A stretch of 64,000 nt of DNA from Methylobacterium fujisawaense (GTDB lineage: Bacteria; Pseudomonadota; Alphaproteobacteria; Rhizobiales; Beijerinckiaceae), in NCBI RefSeq assembly GCF_014138435.1, contig NZ_JACJIM010000003.1, forward strand, positions 496,001 to 560,000, in the 5' to 3' direction. The translations under genes and the position numbers were made by a program. Positions 37,990 to 47,266 of the stretch are shown one piece after another. The notes under the pieces are model-generated. The model ran no database searches. It had not been told where the DNA came from and was given only the letters and a program-made list of their open reading frames with translations. The first letter of the stretch is position 1; every line of letters begins with the position of its first letter.

Positions 37990-37996
37990 GCCACCA
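37937..37996. repeat. Four 15-bp tandem repeats over the start of the CitG-like gene
   Basis: Units ccgctcgtgccggtt (37937), ccgctcgtgccgggt (37952), ccgctcatgccgggt (37967) and a degenerate unit (37982-37996). On the minus strand they encode MSGPG-MSGPG-TSGTG-TSGLD, so units can be gained or lost without a frameshift. Confidence 0.8.
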
Positions 37997-38894
37997 CGAG
38001 CCGGGGACGGCTGGCGCCGCGGGCCGCGGCGAGGAAGCCGCGCACCACCGCGGCGGCGATATCGGTCTCGCACACGGTCTGGAGGCCCGACCAGGCCGGC
38101 ATGGAATTGACCTCCAGGACCGAGAACCCGCCCTCCCCGTCTTCGACGAGGTCGACGCCGGAATAATCGACGCCGACCGCGGCGGCGGCCGCCTCGGCCA
38201 ACTCGGCGGCGGCACGCGGCATCGCCCAGGGGAGCGGCCGGCCGCCCCGGTGGACGTTGGTGATCCAGCCGTCGCCCTCGCGGATCATGCCGGCGATGGC
38301 CCGTCCGTCGCAGACGAACACCCGGTAATCGCGCCACAATCCGTCCCGGCGGGGAACGTAGCGCTGGAGATAGTAGACCCGCGCCACTGCCTCCTCGTCG
38401 GGAAGGTCTTCCGGGCGCTCGATGAGGGCAAGTCCCTCGCCTTGTGACCCGAACAGCGGCTTCAGCACCAGGGGCGCACCCGGCCGTGCCTCGGCGGCGA
38501 CCAGGGACGCCGCCGCCTCGCGCTTCGAGAAGACCCAGGTCTCCGGCGTCGGGAGCCCGGCCCGGTCGATGAGCAGCGACGTGGCGGCCTTGTCCACCGA
38601 GCGCTCGATCGCGGTCGGGGCGTTCCAGACGGTGACACCAGACGCGACAAGGGCGTGCAGCACCCCGAGCCGCATCGTCGTCGCCTCGAAGGTGCCGCCC
38701 GCGATGGTCCGCATCAGCACGCCGTCCGGCAGCGCGTCCGGGAAGCCCGGCACGCGCAGGGGCTCGCTGCCGCCCGTGACCACGGCGACGTCCGCCAGGG
38801 AGAACAGGACCGGCTCCACGCCGCTCGCGCGCAGGGCCGCCAGCAGGCGGTTCTTGTGCCAGGTGCCGTTATCGGCCGCGAGCCCGATGCGCAT
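37986..38894 (-). CDS. RimK-like ATP-grasp ligase (C1 cluster orf5 type)
   Basis: A 302-residue ATP-grasp enzyme. Signatures are the N-terminal MRIGLAADNGTWHKNRLLAA, the nucleotide loop PLVLKPLFGSQGEGLALIE, RDYRVFVCDGRAIAGMIR, and the metal-binding GVDLVEDGEGGFSVLEVNS. RimK/MptN relatives add amino acids such as glutamate to cofactors. In M. extorquens the matching gene (orf5) is required for H4MPT-dependent growth. ATG 38894 has AGGA 6 bases upstream; GTG 38912 is an alternative. It follows mch with a 112-bp gap holding a strong hairpin and overlaps the next gene. Confidence 0.85.
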   Translation of the reverse strand: MRIGLAADNGTWHKNRLLAALRASGVEPVLFSLADVAVVTGGSEPLRVPGFPDALPDGVLMRTIAGGTFEATTMRLGVLHALVASGVTVWNAPTAIERSVDKAATSLLIDRAGLPTPETWVFSKREAAASLVAAEARPGAPLVLKPLFGSQGEGLALIERPEDLPDEEAVARVYYLQRYVPRRDGLWRDYRVFVCDGRAIAGMIREGDGWITNVHRGGRPLPWAMPRAAAELAEAAAAAVGVDYSGVDLVEDGEGGFSVLEVNSMPAWSGLQTVCETDIAAAVVRGFLAAARGASRPRLVVA

Positions 38895-38967
38895 GGGGGT
38901 CCTGATCGTCACGCTGCCACCCGCCTGCGGGGGGGCCAGGAAGATGTCGCCATCCGGATCCGGTTGG

Positions 38968-38997
38968 GGCTCCCTCTCCCGCAGGGGAGAGGGAGCC
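38968..38997. repeat. REP-type palindrome within the mch operon
   Basis: Arms ggctccctctccc (38968-38980) and gggagagggagcc (38985-38997) form a 13-bp perfect stem with a gcag loop. The core ccctctccc/gggagaggg is the same as in the two hairpins inside the helicase gene. It lies between mch and the RimK-like gene, both on the minus strand, and could act as an mRNA-stability or attenuating structure. Confidence 0.85.
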
Positions 38998-39006
38998 CGG
39001 CGTGCT

Positions 39007-39981
39007 TCACGCGAAGGACGCGTCGACCAGCGTCGGCTCCAGACGGCCGCCGCGGTAGGTGACGCCGGTGCGCACCGACGTGACGATCGCCTCGGCCGGC
39101 GAGAACAGGGCGCCGTCGATCTTGTAGAAGTCGCCGTTCACCCGGCCGAAGATGTCGGCGAAGGGCGCGCCGTGGTCGCTCGACGTCGTCGAGGGCAGCT
39201 GTTCGGCGAGCTGCTTGGCATCGGCATCGTCGGCATCCACGAAGAGCTGCACGCGTCCGCCGTAGATGATCGCGTCGTTGGTGCGGCCCATCGCCTTGAT
39301 GAAGTCCGGGTGCGGCGGCGACAGCGGCGCCGAGCCGATCCCGTCCACGATGGCGTGCAGGTCGAAGCCGACCGTGTGGGCCTTGTGGAGGGCCACCTCG
39401 AGGACGCGGGCCACGACCTGGGTGGAGCCGGCGAGGCTCTGGGTCGGCGCGAAGATGAAGGTCAGGTCCTCGGGCTTCAGGCCGGAGGCCTCGGCGACCT
39501 TGGCGACGACGCTCTCCGGCGGCCCGCCCGCCGCTTCCAGCACGAGGGCGGTCTTCGTGGCGGAGTCGCGGAAGCCGAGTTCCTGGTACAGGTCCTCGAC
39601 GGCCGCCACCGCCCGGCCGGGCCCCGAGCCGAGGGCGAAGAAGCCGGAATCACCGGTCTCGTCCGCGAGGCTCCAGCCCGCATACTGGCTCCCCAGACAG
39701 GCGAGGACCGGGTCGGCGGCGTGGACCGTCACCGAATAGGGCCACGAGGCGATCGGTCCGGTCGGCGCGATCGTGACGGTGCCGAGGCCGCCGAGGCAGA
39801 TCTCGGCGATGCGCCGCCCGGCTTCGATCGACCCCCTCGCCTGCGCGCCGGCATCGACCATCCGGGCGCCGCCGGCCGCCTGCGTCACGGAGAGCCGCAG
39901 CGTCGCGGCATCCGCCACGAGCCGCTCGACGAGGGGCGCCGCGAGCGCGTTGATGCTGGGATAGGATTGGCTGGCACTCAT
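39007..39981 (-). CDS. mch: Methenyl-H4MPT cyclohydrolase Mch
   Basis: A 324-residue enzyme that hydrolyses methenyl-H4MPT to N5-formyl-H4MPT, the step between MtdB and Fhc. Recognisable segments are [53 protein letters not shown], and [19 protein letters not shown]. Length is normal. The ATG at 39981 overlaps the stop of the upstream ATP-grasp gene (ATGA). The frame continues far upstream as a shadow, which is disregarded. Confidence 0.96.
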   Translation of the reverse strand: MSASQSYPSINALAAPLVERLVADAATLRLSVTQAAGGARMVDAGAQARGSIEAGRRIAEICLGGLGTVTIAPTGPIASWPYSVTVHAADPVLACLGSQYAGWSLADETGDSGFFALGSGPGRAVAAVEDLYQELGFRDSATKTALVLEAAGGPPESVVAKVAEASGLKPEDLTFIFAPTQSLAGSTQVVARVLEVALHKAHTVGFDLHAIVDGIGSAPLSPPHPDFIKAMGRTNDAIIYGGRVQLFVDADDADAKQLAEQLPSTTSSDHGAPFADIFGRVNGDFYKIDGALFSPAEAIVTSVRTGVTYRGGRLEPTLVDASFA

Positions 39982-41129
39982 GACAGGGCTTCCTCGGGGT
40001 GAGTTTTCTTCGCCGCGCAGACGGCCCGCAGGCGCGCCGTGTGCGTTTCCAACAGGGCGAGCACCTCCGCCCGGTCCGCGCCTTCGGCCAGCACCGTGCA
40101 GAGCGGCGCGTCGCGGCGGACCACCGAGCCGGGGCACGGACGGTCGCGCACGCAGTCCGGCCACTCGAGGTCCGGAACAGGCGCAAGCTCCCGGTCCGCG
40201 TAACAGATCTGCGCGGCCGCCGCATCCGCCGGATGCGGCCCGGGGTCCGGCATCGTGCCGAGGCTGGCCGCGATATGGGCGCGAAGCAGCGGAACGCCGC
40301 GCCGGTCGAGGATGTCCAGCGTCGCGCCGGGCCGGGGATTGATCTCGGTGAGCCACCACGCCGAACCCTCGACCAGCAGGTCGGCGCTGGCGAGCCCCCG
40401 CAAGCCGGTCGCGGCGACGATCCGCTCGGTGCCGGCGGCGATGGCGTCCACGAGCGCAACGGGGAGCGCCGGGGCTTCCCCGGCACCGCGGGCCAGGGCC
40501 CCGGCATAGCGGAAGGGACGGATCGGCGACGGCGAGCACCATTGCTCGGTGACGGCGAGGATGCGGATCGTCCGGCCGTCGGCGAGGAAGTTCAGGGCGT
40601 GCGGCCGGCCCGGTACGCGTTGCTGGAAGTAGTGGCCCTGCGGTGCCGGCGACCGGGTCGCAGCCCGGATGTGGTTGCCGCCGCTGCCGCCCGCGCGCTT
40701 GAGCAGCCACGCCCGCGGATCCGGCGGCGGGTCGGTTGCCACCGCGGGATGCGGCACGCCGAGGCGTGTGCAGAGGGCCGCGAAGGCCAGGGGCGCCTTG
40801 AGGGTCGAGACGGTCTCGGCCGACGCGCCGATCAGCCGGTGCCGCGCGGCGAGGCGCCCGATCAAGTCCGGCGCGTCCTCGAAGCCACTGCCCAGAATGA
40901 GCCCGATCGGGCGGCCGGCGGCTCCGGCCAGATGGTCGAGCGCGGCCACCGTCGCGTCCACGGCCGGCGCGGTTCCGAAGCGGCCGGGCAGCGGCCGGTA
41001 GGCCTCGGCGGCGGCGAGCGTATCCGCGTCCCCGAACAGATCGGCTACGTAAGGACGAAGCCCGGCACGCCGCGCCGCCTCGGCCAGGGCGCGCCCGGCC
41101 TGGGCGGCGATCAGGACCGCATCCGCCAT
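39978..41129 (-). CDS. ATP-grasp enzyme of the C1 cluster (orf7 type)
   Basis: A 383-residue ATP-grasp protein. The central nucleotide region [15 protein letters not shown] and the metal-binding [23 protein letters not shown] are clear; the N-terminal 100 residues form a pre-ATP-grasp Rossmann-like domain. It lies between mtdB (21 bp gap) and mch (4-bp overlap) and corresponds to orf7 of the M. extorquens cluster, which is linked to synthesis of the C1 cofactors. The reaction it performs is not established from the sequence. Confidence 0.83.
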   Translation of the reverse strand: MADAVLIAAQAGRALAEAARRAGLRPYVADLFGDADTLAAAEAYRPLPGRFGTAPAVDATVAALDHLAGAAGRPIGLILGSGFEDAPDLIGRLAARHRLIGASAETVSTLKAPLAFAALCTRLGVPHPAVATDPPPDPRAWLLKRAGGSGGNHIRAATRSPAPQGHYFQQRVPGRPHALNFLADGRTIRILAVTEQWCSPSPIRPFRYAGALARGAGEAPALPVALVDAIAAGTERIVAATGLRGLASADLLVEGSAWWLTEINPRPGATLDILDRRGVPLLRAHIAASLGTMPDPGPHPADAAAAQICYADRELAPVPDLEWPDCVRDRPCPGSVVRRDAPLCTVLAEGADRAEVLALLETHTARLRAVCAAKKTHPEEALS

Positions 41130-41150
41130 CCGGGGCCGGCTCGTATCGGA

Positions 41151-42044
41151 CTAGCCGGCGATCTCCACCGCGAGCGCGTAGGCGTCGCGGAAATCGAGGC
41201 AGAGCGGCGTGTCGGAGGCGAGCATCCGGTCGAACAGGCGCCGCTGCGTCTGGTACTTCACGTTGCCGACTGCCAGCGCGCCGATGCCGACGCCCTTGCC
41301 GGTGGGCAGGGCGACATCGACCGCGTTCACGTCGATCCCCGCGATGCCGGCAGGCGGCACGGCGTTGACGTCCGACGCGACGAGCAGCTTCGGCGCCGAC
41401 TTCAGGTCCTCCGCGGTGAGGATCGGGATGCCCGCCGGCCCGGCGGAGAGGATGACGTCGGCGTCGCGGATGGCGGCGCGGCGATCCTCGGGGGTCGTGC
41501 CGTCGACAGCGCCGACCTCGATGCCGAAGCGCCACTTCATCGTGAAGGCGATCTTCGAGACCCGCTCCTCGCCGTCGTGCCCGACCAGAACGGTGGTGGC
41601 GCCCTGCAGGGCGCCGATCACCGCGGCCACGTAGGCGACGACGCCGGCGCCGCCGAAGATCACGATGCGCTTGCCGGTGAGGTCGGTGTTGAACTTCTGC
41701 CGCAGGGCGCGGGAGACCTGGGCGACCATGGCCGCGCCGGTGGTGAACGAGCCGGCCGGATCTGCGAAGACGTGGTTCACGAAGGGCGGCACGAAGGCCT
41801 TCTTGGCGCGGTCGACCATGTCGAGGGCGTCCTCGGCGTTCTTGCCGCCGATGAAGATGCCCGTCCGCGTCCCGTCGGCCGGCGACCGCGAGAAGATCGA
41901 ATCCTGGGTCAGCGAGACCACGTCGGCGAGGCTGACCTCGGTGTAGGTCACCACCGTCTCGAACCCGGCATCCACGGCCATGTTCACGTCGAACGGGCTC
42001 ATGTGCCGGAGCGGCGTCAGCATGTGGAGGATCGAGCGGGCCAT
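41151..42044 (-). CDS. mtdB: NAD(P)-dependent methylene-H4MPT dehydrogenase MtdB
   Basis: A 297-residue dehydrogenase that oxidises methylene-H4MPT to methenyl-H4MPT. The N-terminus [20 protein letters not shown] is characteristic; the Rossmann nucleotide loop is [20 protein letters not shown]. The ATG at 42044 is the first of the minus-strand operon mtdB-(orf7)-mch-(orf5)-(orf17). The longer frame to 42083 is not needed. Confidence 0.95.
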   Translation of the reverse strand: MARSILHMLTPLRHMSPFDVNMAVDAGFETVVTYTEVSLADVVSLTQDSIFSRSPADGTRTGIFIGGKNAEDALDMVDRAKKAFVPPFVNHVFADPAGSFTTGAAMVAQVSRALRQKFNTDLTGKRIVIFGGAGVVAYVAAVIGALQGATTVLVGHDGEERVSKIAFTMKWRFGIEVGAVDGTTPEDRRAAIRDADVILSAGPAGIPILTAEDLKSAPKLLVASDVNAVPPAGIAGIDVNAVDVALPTGKGVGIGALAVGNVKYQTQRRLFDRMLASDTPLCLDFRDAYALAVEIAG

Positions 42045-42103
42045 GGAATCCTCATGCGGCGCGCGACAGATGCGCCTGTCCACCGTCCAAACCCGGAGCG
42101 GTG

Positions 42104-42122
42104 CCCCGGGTCAAGTCCGGGG
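42104..42122. repeat. Short palindrome ccccgg-N7-ccgggg between mtdB and mptG
   Basis: Arms ccccgg and ccgggg around gtcaagt. This sequence type is a frequent intergenic palindrome in Rhizobiales. It lies 60 bp upstream of mtdB and 9 bp after the mptG stop, so it could be a terminator remnant for mptG or a repeat copy. Confidence 0.5.
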
Positions 42123-42130
42123 TGGGCGGC

Positions 42131-43111
42131 TCACGCCGGACCGGTTACCGAAGCGCCACTGTTGCGGCCCCGGGCGATGACGAACCGGAGCGGACCGCCA
42201 CGGTCGAGGCCGGCCACCAGGGCGCGGGCCTCGGCCTCGGACGCCATCAGGGCGAAGCCGGTCGGCCCCCAGGAGGACTGCCCGTAGCCCGGCACGCCCT
42301 GCGCGGCGATGCTCGCCAGCGCCTCCGCCACCGCGGCGCTGGCGTAGCGGCCCCCCTGATGGGGCGCGAAATGGTCGCCGATCAGCGTCTGGATTCGGGT
42401 GATGCCGGCACCGAAGCCCTGGGGCTCGGCCAGGGCGACCGCGGGCAGGACCTGCATCAGCGTGATCCGGCAGATCTCCGCCGCCTGGGCCTCGGGAAAG
42501 CGCGGCAGATCGCGGAACGCCTCGACCTCGCGCGTCCCGTGCACGCCCGCCATGCCCGGATCGAGGATCAAGACGATCCGCCAGGCCTCGGGATAGGGCA
42601 GACGCGCGATGACCGGAGGCGGGCCCCCGTCCGCACCGCGGCCGCCATCGACGATCAGGCCGCCCTCCGTGAAGGCGCGCAGGCCCACGCCGGACCGGTT
42701 GCCCCGGTCCAGGGTTGCCGCGAAGGCGTCCGGCGCGAAGGGCTCGCCGCTGAGCCGTGCCATGGCTGCCGCCACCGCGAGGGCGAGCTGCGTGCCCGAA
42801 CCGAAACCGGCATGGGCCGGGATGACCCGCTCCACCGTCACCGCCACATCCTCGCCGCGCCCGAGATGGGCGGTGGCGGCACGGACATAGCCGCGCACGC
42901 GGTCGGCTTCGGGGCCCTCCACGGAAGGCCGCGCTGCCCGACGGGCGCTCAGGGCGAGGGACGGCGCGTCGATGGCGAGCCCGATGCTGCCGAACCGGCG
43001 GCCGAGACCGCCGTGCAGGTCCAGGAATCCGAAATGCAGCCGTGCCGGGGCCTCGACCCGCACGGCACCGTCCGCTGCCACCTCGTTCCTTTCAGGGACC
43101 TCGCCCAACAC
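42131..43111 (-). CDS. mptG: Beta-ribofuranosylaminobenzene 5'-phosphate synthase MptG
   Basis: A 326-residue GHMP-kinase-fold enzyme that joins p-aminobenzoate (or 4-hydroxybenzoate) with PRPP in the first committed step of H4MPT synthesis. The N-terminal APARLHFGFLDLHGGLGRRF and the GHMP-like glycine loop IPAHAGFGSGTQLALAVAAA are visible. GTG 43111 has GAGG five bases upstream; GTG 43081 has AGGA and would shorten the protein by ten residues. It is divergent from fhcB and 86 bp upstream of mtdB. Confidence 0.92.
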   Translation of the reverse strand: MLGEVPERNEVAADGAVRVEAPARLHFGFLDLHGGLGRRFGSIGLAIDAPSLALSARRAARPSVEGPEADRVRGYVRAATAHLGRGEDVAVTVERVIPAHAGFGSGTQLALAVAAAMARLSGEPFAPDAFAATLDRGNRSGVGLRAFTEGGLIVDGGRGADGGPPPVIARLPYPEAWRIVLILDPGMAGVHGTREVEAFRDLPRFPEAQAAEICRITLMQVLPAVALAEPQGFGAGITRIQTLIGDHFAPHQGGRYASAAVAEALASIAAQGVPGYGQSSWGPTGFALMASEAEARALVAGLDRGGPLRFVIARGRNSGASVTGPA

Positions 43112-43577
43112 ACGTCCCTCGAATCCCGCAGGCCCGGCGCATGCGCGGCGCGCTTTTCACACGTGGCCCGGGGCCAGGCAACTTGGACAGGCCTGGATCG
43201 CACCGCCATCACGGCAATTCCGGCGCTCGGTTCCAGTTCAGGTTGCGCGGTCGCTCGGCCTGTCCGCACAAGGTGTCCGCAGGATCGCGGGGCGGCGCCG
43301 GCCCATCCGCGCAATCCACCTCGCGAACCACCTTGCAAACCCCCTGGCGATCCACCTTGCGATGCGGATCGCCGCCGGACCCCCCTTGCCGCGGTGCGCG
43401 GATGAATGCAAACCTAGGGGTTGCGACGGCGCGCCGAGTTTGCCGCTGCCCGGACATGCCGGGCGGATGCGCCATTCCGATTCGGTGGGGAACCCTCATG
43501 CTGAGGCGCACCTGCTTCGTCCGGTCTTACGGCCGTCGCCCGCTCCGAAACCAAGCAAGAACGTTGCGAGAGGGAGC
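43112..43577. other. Divergent regulatory region mptG / fhcBADC
   Basis: A 466-bp gap between oppositely transcribed C1 operons. It contains four 12-bp tandem repeats (43315-43362) and must contain promoters for both directions. I do not see a convincing sigma-70 pair. Open frames here reflect the repeat and not a gene. Confidence 0.6.
43315..43362. repeat. Four imperfect 12-bp tandem repeats upstream of fhcB
   Basis: Units tccacctcgcga (43315), accaccttgcaa (43327), accccctggcga (43339) and tccaccttgcga (43351), with no spacer. Consensus is wccaccttgcga. The 12-bp period is slightly more than one DNA turn, so a bound protein would face nearly the same side on each unit. Confidence 0.75.
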
Positions 43578-44648
43578 ATGGCAGCCTGGGTGAAGGGTGG
43601 CGCGACGGACGCGGGCACCGCCGTCGAGGCGGCCGCATCCCTGCTCGCCAAGGCGCGCGCGCCGGTGATCGCCGGCCTCAGCGCCGACGTGGCTGCGATC
43701 CGCGCAGCCTATGATCTCGCGGGGCGCATCGGCGCCTCGGTCGATACCGCCGGCGCGGCCGGGACCTATGCCGAGCTCGGAGCGCTGAGCCGGGTCGGTG
43801 CCCTCACGACGACGCCTGCCGAGGCCGTCGGACGCGCCGACACGGTTCTCGTCGTTGGTGCCGCCCCCTGGCAGGCGCCGCTCATGAAACGCCTGATCGA
43901 CGCCAAGCCGACCCGTGGGCGTGCCGCCGGATCCGACAGGGCCCTCCTGGCGGTCGGTGCGAACGCCGGTGCGGCGCTGGCCTGGCCCGCCGATGGCGGG
44001 CTGCCGGAGGCCGTGGCCGAGCTGCGGGCCTATGCCCGCGGGCATCTCGCCGGTGACGCCTTGCCGGGGCAGATCGCGTCCCGGCTCGCGGCCGCGCAGT
44101 ACGGCGTGCTGCTTTACGATCCGGCCGAACTCGGCGAGTTCGGTGTCGAGATGCTCCAGGGCCTCGCCATGGAGCTGAGCGAGACCACACGCTGCTTCAC
44201 CCTGGCGGTCGGTGCGGCCGGGCAGGACCGGGCCGTCGTGCCGGTCTCGGCCTGGACGACCGGTCAGGCGCCGCGCAGCGGCTTCGGGCGCCGCGTCCCC
44301 GAGCATGATCCCTGGCGCTTCGACGCCGCCCGGCAGGTCGCTGCTGGCGAGGCCGACGCCGTTCTCTGGCTCGGTGCCGTCCCGGTGGCGCGCCCGGACT
44401 GGCTGTCCACGGTGCCGTCCGTGGCTCTGGTCGCGGAAGGCGAGGCGCAGGCTGCCGAGGTGGTGATCTCTGTCGGCCAGCCTGGCCGCGACCACGGCGG
44501 CGTCCTGTGGAACGAGCAGCGCGCCGCCCTGACCTTCTGGCCGGCCACTGCGCCGTCGGATCTGCCGTCGGCCGCGTCGGTGCTGGCCGCGCTCAAGGAG
44601 CGTCTGGCCACGCTGCAGGCCGCGTCGAGGAGTGATTCCGCATGCTGA
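43578..44648 (+). CDS. fhcB: Formyltransferase/hydrolase complex subunit FhcB
   Basis: A 356-residue subunit related to formylmethanofuran dehydrogenase subunit FwdB/FmdB. In methylotrophs the complex works as a hydrolase releasing formate and FhcB lacks the tungsten/molybdenum and Fe-S apparatus; only isolated cysteines are present here, in agreement. The ATG at 43578 follows GAGAGGGA. It is the first gene of fhcBADC and overlaps fhcA by 7 bp. The upstream frame extension is shadow. Confidence 0.93.
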   Translation: MAAWVKGGATDAGTAVEAAASLLAKARAPVIAGLSADVAAIRAAYDLAGRIGASVDTAGAAGTYAELGALSRVGALTTTPAEAVGRADTVLVVGAAPWQAPLMKRLIDAKPTRGRAAGSDRALLAVGANAGAALAWPADGGLPEAVAELRAYARGHLAGDALPGQIASRLAAAQYGVLLYDPAELGEFGVEMLQGLAMELSETTRCFTLAVGAAGQDRAVVPVSAWTTGQAPRSGFGRRVPEHDPWRFDAARQVAAGEADAVLWLGAVPVARPDWLSTVPSVALVAEGEAQAAEVVISVGQPGRDHGGVLWNEQRAALTFWPATAPSDLPSAASVLAALKERLATLQAASRSDSAC

Positions 44649-46288
44649 GCGTGATCCGGGGCGGGCGCGTCGTCGATCCGACCGCGTCCCGCGATTCTGT
44701 CGGTGACGTCTGGATCGAGGATGGCCGCATCATCGATCCGCCGGGCCGCGAGCCCGACGCCGTGATCGATGCGGCGGGCTGCGTTGTGATGGCCGGCGGC
44801 GTCGAGGTGCACTCGCACATCGCCGGCGGCAACGTGATCACCTCGCGGCTGCTCCTGCCCGACCTCTACGTGAGCGAGGCGGCCCCCGACGGCCATCCCT
44901 TCGCCCATGCGGGCGGGGCCGCGGCCTGGATCGGCTCGACCTACGCGCGGATGGGCTACACCACGGCCGTCGAGCCGGCGATGCCGCCGACCCACGCCCT
45001 GGGCACGCAGCTCGAGCTCGCCGACATCCCGCTGCTCGACCGCGGCGCCCTCACGGTGATGGGCAACGACGACCAGCTTCTGGAGATTCTGCGCGAGCGC
45101 CAGGGCGGAAACGCCGTGCGCGACCTCGTCGCCCTGTCGGTCGCCCAGTCCCGCGGCCTCGGGGTGAAGTGCATCAACGCGGGCGGCGCCTCCGCCTTCA
45201 AGGACGGGGCGCTGCGCCTGTCGCTGGACGACGAGATCCCCTGCTACGGGCTCTCGACCCGGCAGATCATGGGCTCGCTCCTCGACGCGGTCGAGGAGAT
45301 CGGCGTCCCGCACCCGCTGCACGTCCACTGCAACAACCTGGGCCTGCCCGGAGCGGACGACAGCTTCATGGCGACCCTGGATGCAGCGGAGGGTCGGCGC
45401 ATCCACTTCGCCCACGCGCAGTTCTACGCCTACGGCGCGGTCGATCCGGCCAATCCCGGCACCGGCGGTTTCCGCTCGGCCGCCGAGCGCATCGCGCAGG
45501 CGATCGCCGACAATCCGAACGCCACCCTCGACATCGGGCAGGTGGTGTTCGGCCAGACGGTGACGGTGTCCCTCGACATCCTCCGTCAGTTCGCGGGCCG
45601 GAAAGGCGCGAAGCCGAAGAAGTGGGTGCTGAACGCGGGCGACGCCGAGGGCGGCGGCGTGGTGCCGTTCCTGTACCGGCCCCGGGGCCCGACCAGCTCG
45701 CTGCAATGGGCGATCGGCCTGGAGATCATGCTGCTCTCCACCGACCCGGAGCGGACGATCCTGACGACCGACCACCCGAACGGTGGCCCGTTCACCCAGT
45801 ACCCGCGCATCATCCACCTGCTGATGGACAAGTCGGAGCGTGACCGCGAGATCGCGACGCTGCCCAAGATCGTGGGCGAGCGCTCCGGCCTTCCGGGCCT
45901 GGAGCGCGAGTACACGCTCTCGGAAATCGCGCAGCTGACCCGGTCGGGTCCGGCCAAGCTGCTGGGGCTGGACGACCGCGGCCATCTGCGGGCCGGTGCC
46001 CGGGCGGACGTGGCGGTCTACCGGGACGACACCGACCGAACCGCGATGTTCACCGCCGCCAAGCTCGTCCTCAAGGACGGCGTGCCGATCGTCGAGGACG
46101 GCGAAGTGGTGGAATGGCGGGCCGGCCGGACGCTGTCGCTGACGGTCGAGTCCGACAAGGCCATGGCGAAGCGCGCCGACACCTACCTGACGGAGCGGTT
46201 CGGCGAAGGCCTCGACAGCTTCGCCGTGCCCGACGCGGCCTTCGGCGACGGTCCGGACAATTTCGAGGCGGTGCCATGCCGGGTGTGA
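44642..46288 (+). CDS. fhcA: Formyltransferase/hydrolase complex subunit FhcA
   Basis: A 548-residue amidohydrolase-superfamily subunit that hydrolyses formyl-methylofuran to formate. Metal-ligand histidines lie in GGVEVHSHIAGG and HPLHVHCNNLG, with a catalytic Asp in LTTDHPNGGPFTQYPR. The start LSVIRGGRVVDPTASRD is the usual amidohydrolase N-terminal sandwich. The gene overlaps fhcB and is followed by fhcD after 27 bp. Confidence 0.95.
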   Translation: MLSVIRGGRVVDPTASRDSVGDVWIEDGRIIDPPGREPDAVIDAAGCVVMAGGVEVHSHIAGGNVITSRLLLPDLYVSEAAPDGHPFAHAGGAAAWIGSTYARMGYTTAVEPAMPPTHALGTQLELADIPLLDRGALTVMGNDDQLLEILRERQGGNAVRDLVALSVAQSRGLGVKCINAGGASAFKDGALRLSLDDEIPCYGLSTRQIMGSLLDAVEEIGVPHPLHVHCNNLGLPGADDSFMATLDAAEGRRIHFAHAQFYAYGAVDPANPGTGGFRSAAERIAQAIADNPNATLDIGQVVFGQTVTVSLDILRQFAGRKGAKPKKWVLNAGDAEGGGVVPFLYRPRGPTSSLQWAIGLEIMLLSTDPERTILTTDHPNGGPFTQYPRIIHLLMDKSERDREIATLPKIVGERSGLPGLEREYTLSEIAQLTRSGPAKLLGLDDRGHLRAGARADVAVYRDDTDRTAMFTAAKLVLKDGVPIVEDGEVVEWRAGRTLSLTVESDKAMAKRADTYLTERFGEGLDSFAVPDAAFGDGPDNFEAVPCRV

Positions 46289-46315
46289 TCAGAGGGGCGA
46301 GCCGCGGGAAGAACG

Positions 46316-47263
46316 ATGTCTGACCTCTCCCTCAACGGCATCCCGGTCATCGACACCTTCGCGGAAGCGTTCGATGTGGCCGGCACCGCCATCATCGTCA
46401 CGAACGACACCGCCAAGTGGGCGATGATCGCCGCCACCACGATGACGGGCTTCGCCACCTCGGTGATCGGCTGCGGCGCCGAGGCGGGCATCGACGCCGA
46501 GCTGTCGCCGGAGGAGACTCCCGACGGGCGGCCGGGCGTGCGCATCCTGCTGTTCGGCTTCGAGCCGAACGGCCTCAAGGACCAGCTGATCAAGCGGGTC
46601 GGCCAGTGCATTCTCACCTGCCCGGGCACCGCCTGCTACGCCGGCGTCGACGGGCCGACCAAGATCAAGCTCGGCGGCGCGATCCGCTATTTCGGTGACG
46701 GCTTCGCGGTGGCCAAGCGCCTGCCCGACGCCACCGGCAAGGCCCGGCGCTACTGGCGCATCCCGGTGATGGACGGCGAGTTCCTCTGCGAGGACACGGT
46801 CCGGGCCGTGGACGGCGCGGTCGGTGGCGGCAACCTGCTGTTCCTCGGTCGCAACCATGCCGAGACGCTGAAGGTCGCCGAGATCGCCGTGGAGGCCGCC
46901 AAGGCGGTGCCGGGCGCGATCCTGCCGTTCCCCGGCGGCATCGTCCGCTCCGGCTCCAAGGTCGGCGGCCGGACCAAGGGCATGATGGCCTCGACCAACG
47001 ACGCTTACTGCCCGACCCTCAAGGGGCGCGCCGGCTCGGCGCTCCCGGCCGAATGCGGCGTGGTGCTGGAAATCGTGATCGACGCCCTGACCTCGCAGGG
47101 CGTGTCCGACTCGATGCGCGCCGGCCTGCACGCGGCTACCGAGATCGGCGGCAAGCACGGGCTGATCGCGGTCACGGCCGGAAATTACGGCGGCAATCTC
47201 GGCCGCCACCACTACCATCTGCGCGACCTGATCGCGCGCGACGACGCCAAGACGGAGGGCTGA
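46316..47263 (+). CDS. fhcD: Formylmethanofuran:H4MPT formyltransferase FhcD (Ftr)
   Basis: A 315-residue subunit that transfers the formyl group from formyl-H4MPT to methylofuran. Signatures are the N-terminal VIDTFAEAFDVAGTAIIVTN, CPGTACYAGVDGP, GRNHAETLKVAEIAVEAAK, and LPAECGVVLEIVIDALTSQG. Full length. Third gene in fhcBADC. Confidence 0.96.
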   Translation: MSDLSLNGIPVIDTFAEAFDVAGTAIIVTNDTAKWAMIAATTMTGFATSVIGCGAEAGIDAELSPEETPDGRPGVRILLFGFEPNGLKDQLIKRVGQCILTCPGTACYAGVDGPTKIKLGGAIRYFGDGFAVAKRLPDATGKARRYWRIPVMDGEFLCEDTVRAVDGAVGGGNLLFLGRNHAETLKVAEIAVEAAKAVPGAILPFPGGIVRSGSKVGGRTKGMMASTNDAYCPTLKGRAGSALPAECGVVLEIVIDALTSQGVSDSMRAGLHAATEIGGKHGLIAVTAGNYGGNLGRHHYHLRDLIARDDAKTEG

Positions 47264-47266
47264 GCC

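Noticed and set aside
43315..43362. Possible CRISPR-like array upstream of fhcB
   Set aside because: Units are contiguous 12-mers without spacers and no cas genes are near; it is a simple tandem repeat.
42972..43577. Upstream extension of the fhcB frame
   Set aside because: The extension runs through the divergent mptG gene and the tandem repeats; fhcB has a good start and ribosome site at 43578.
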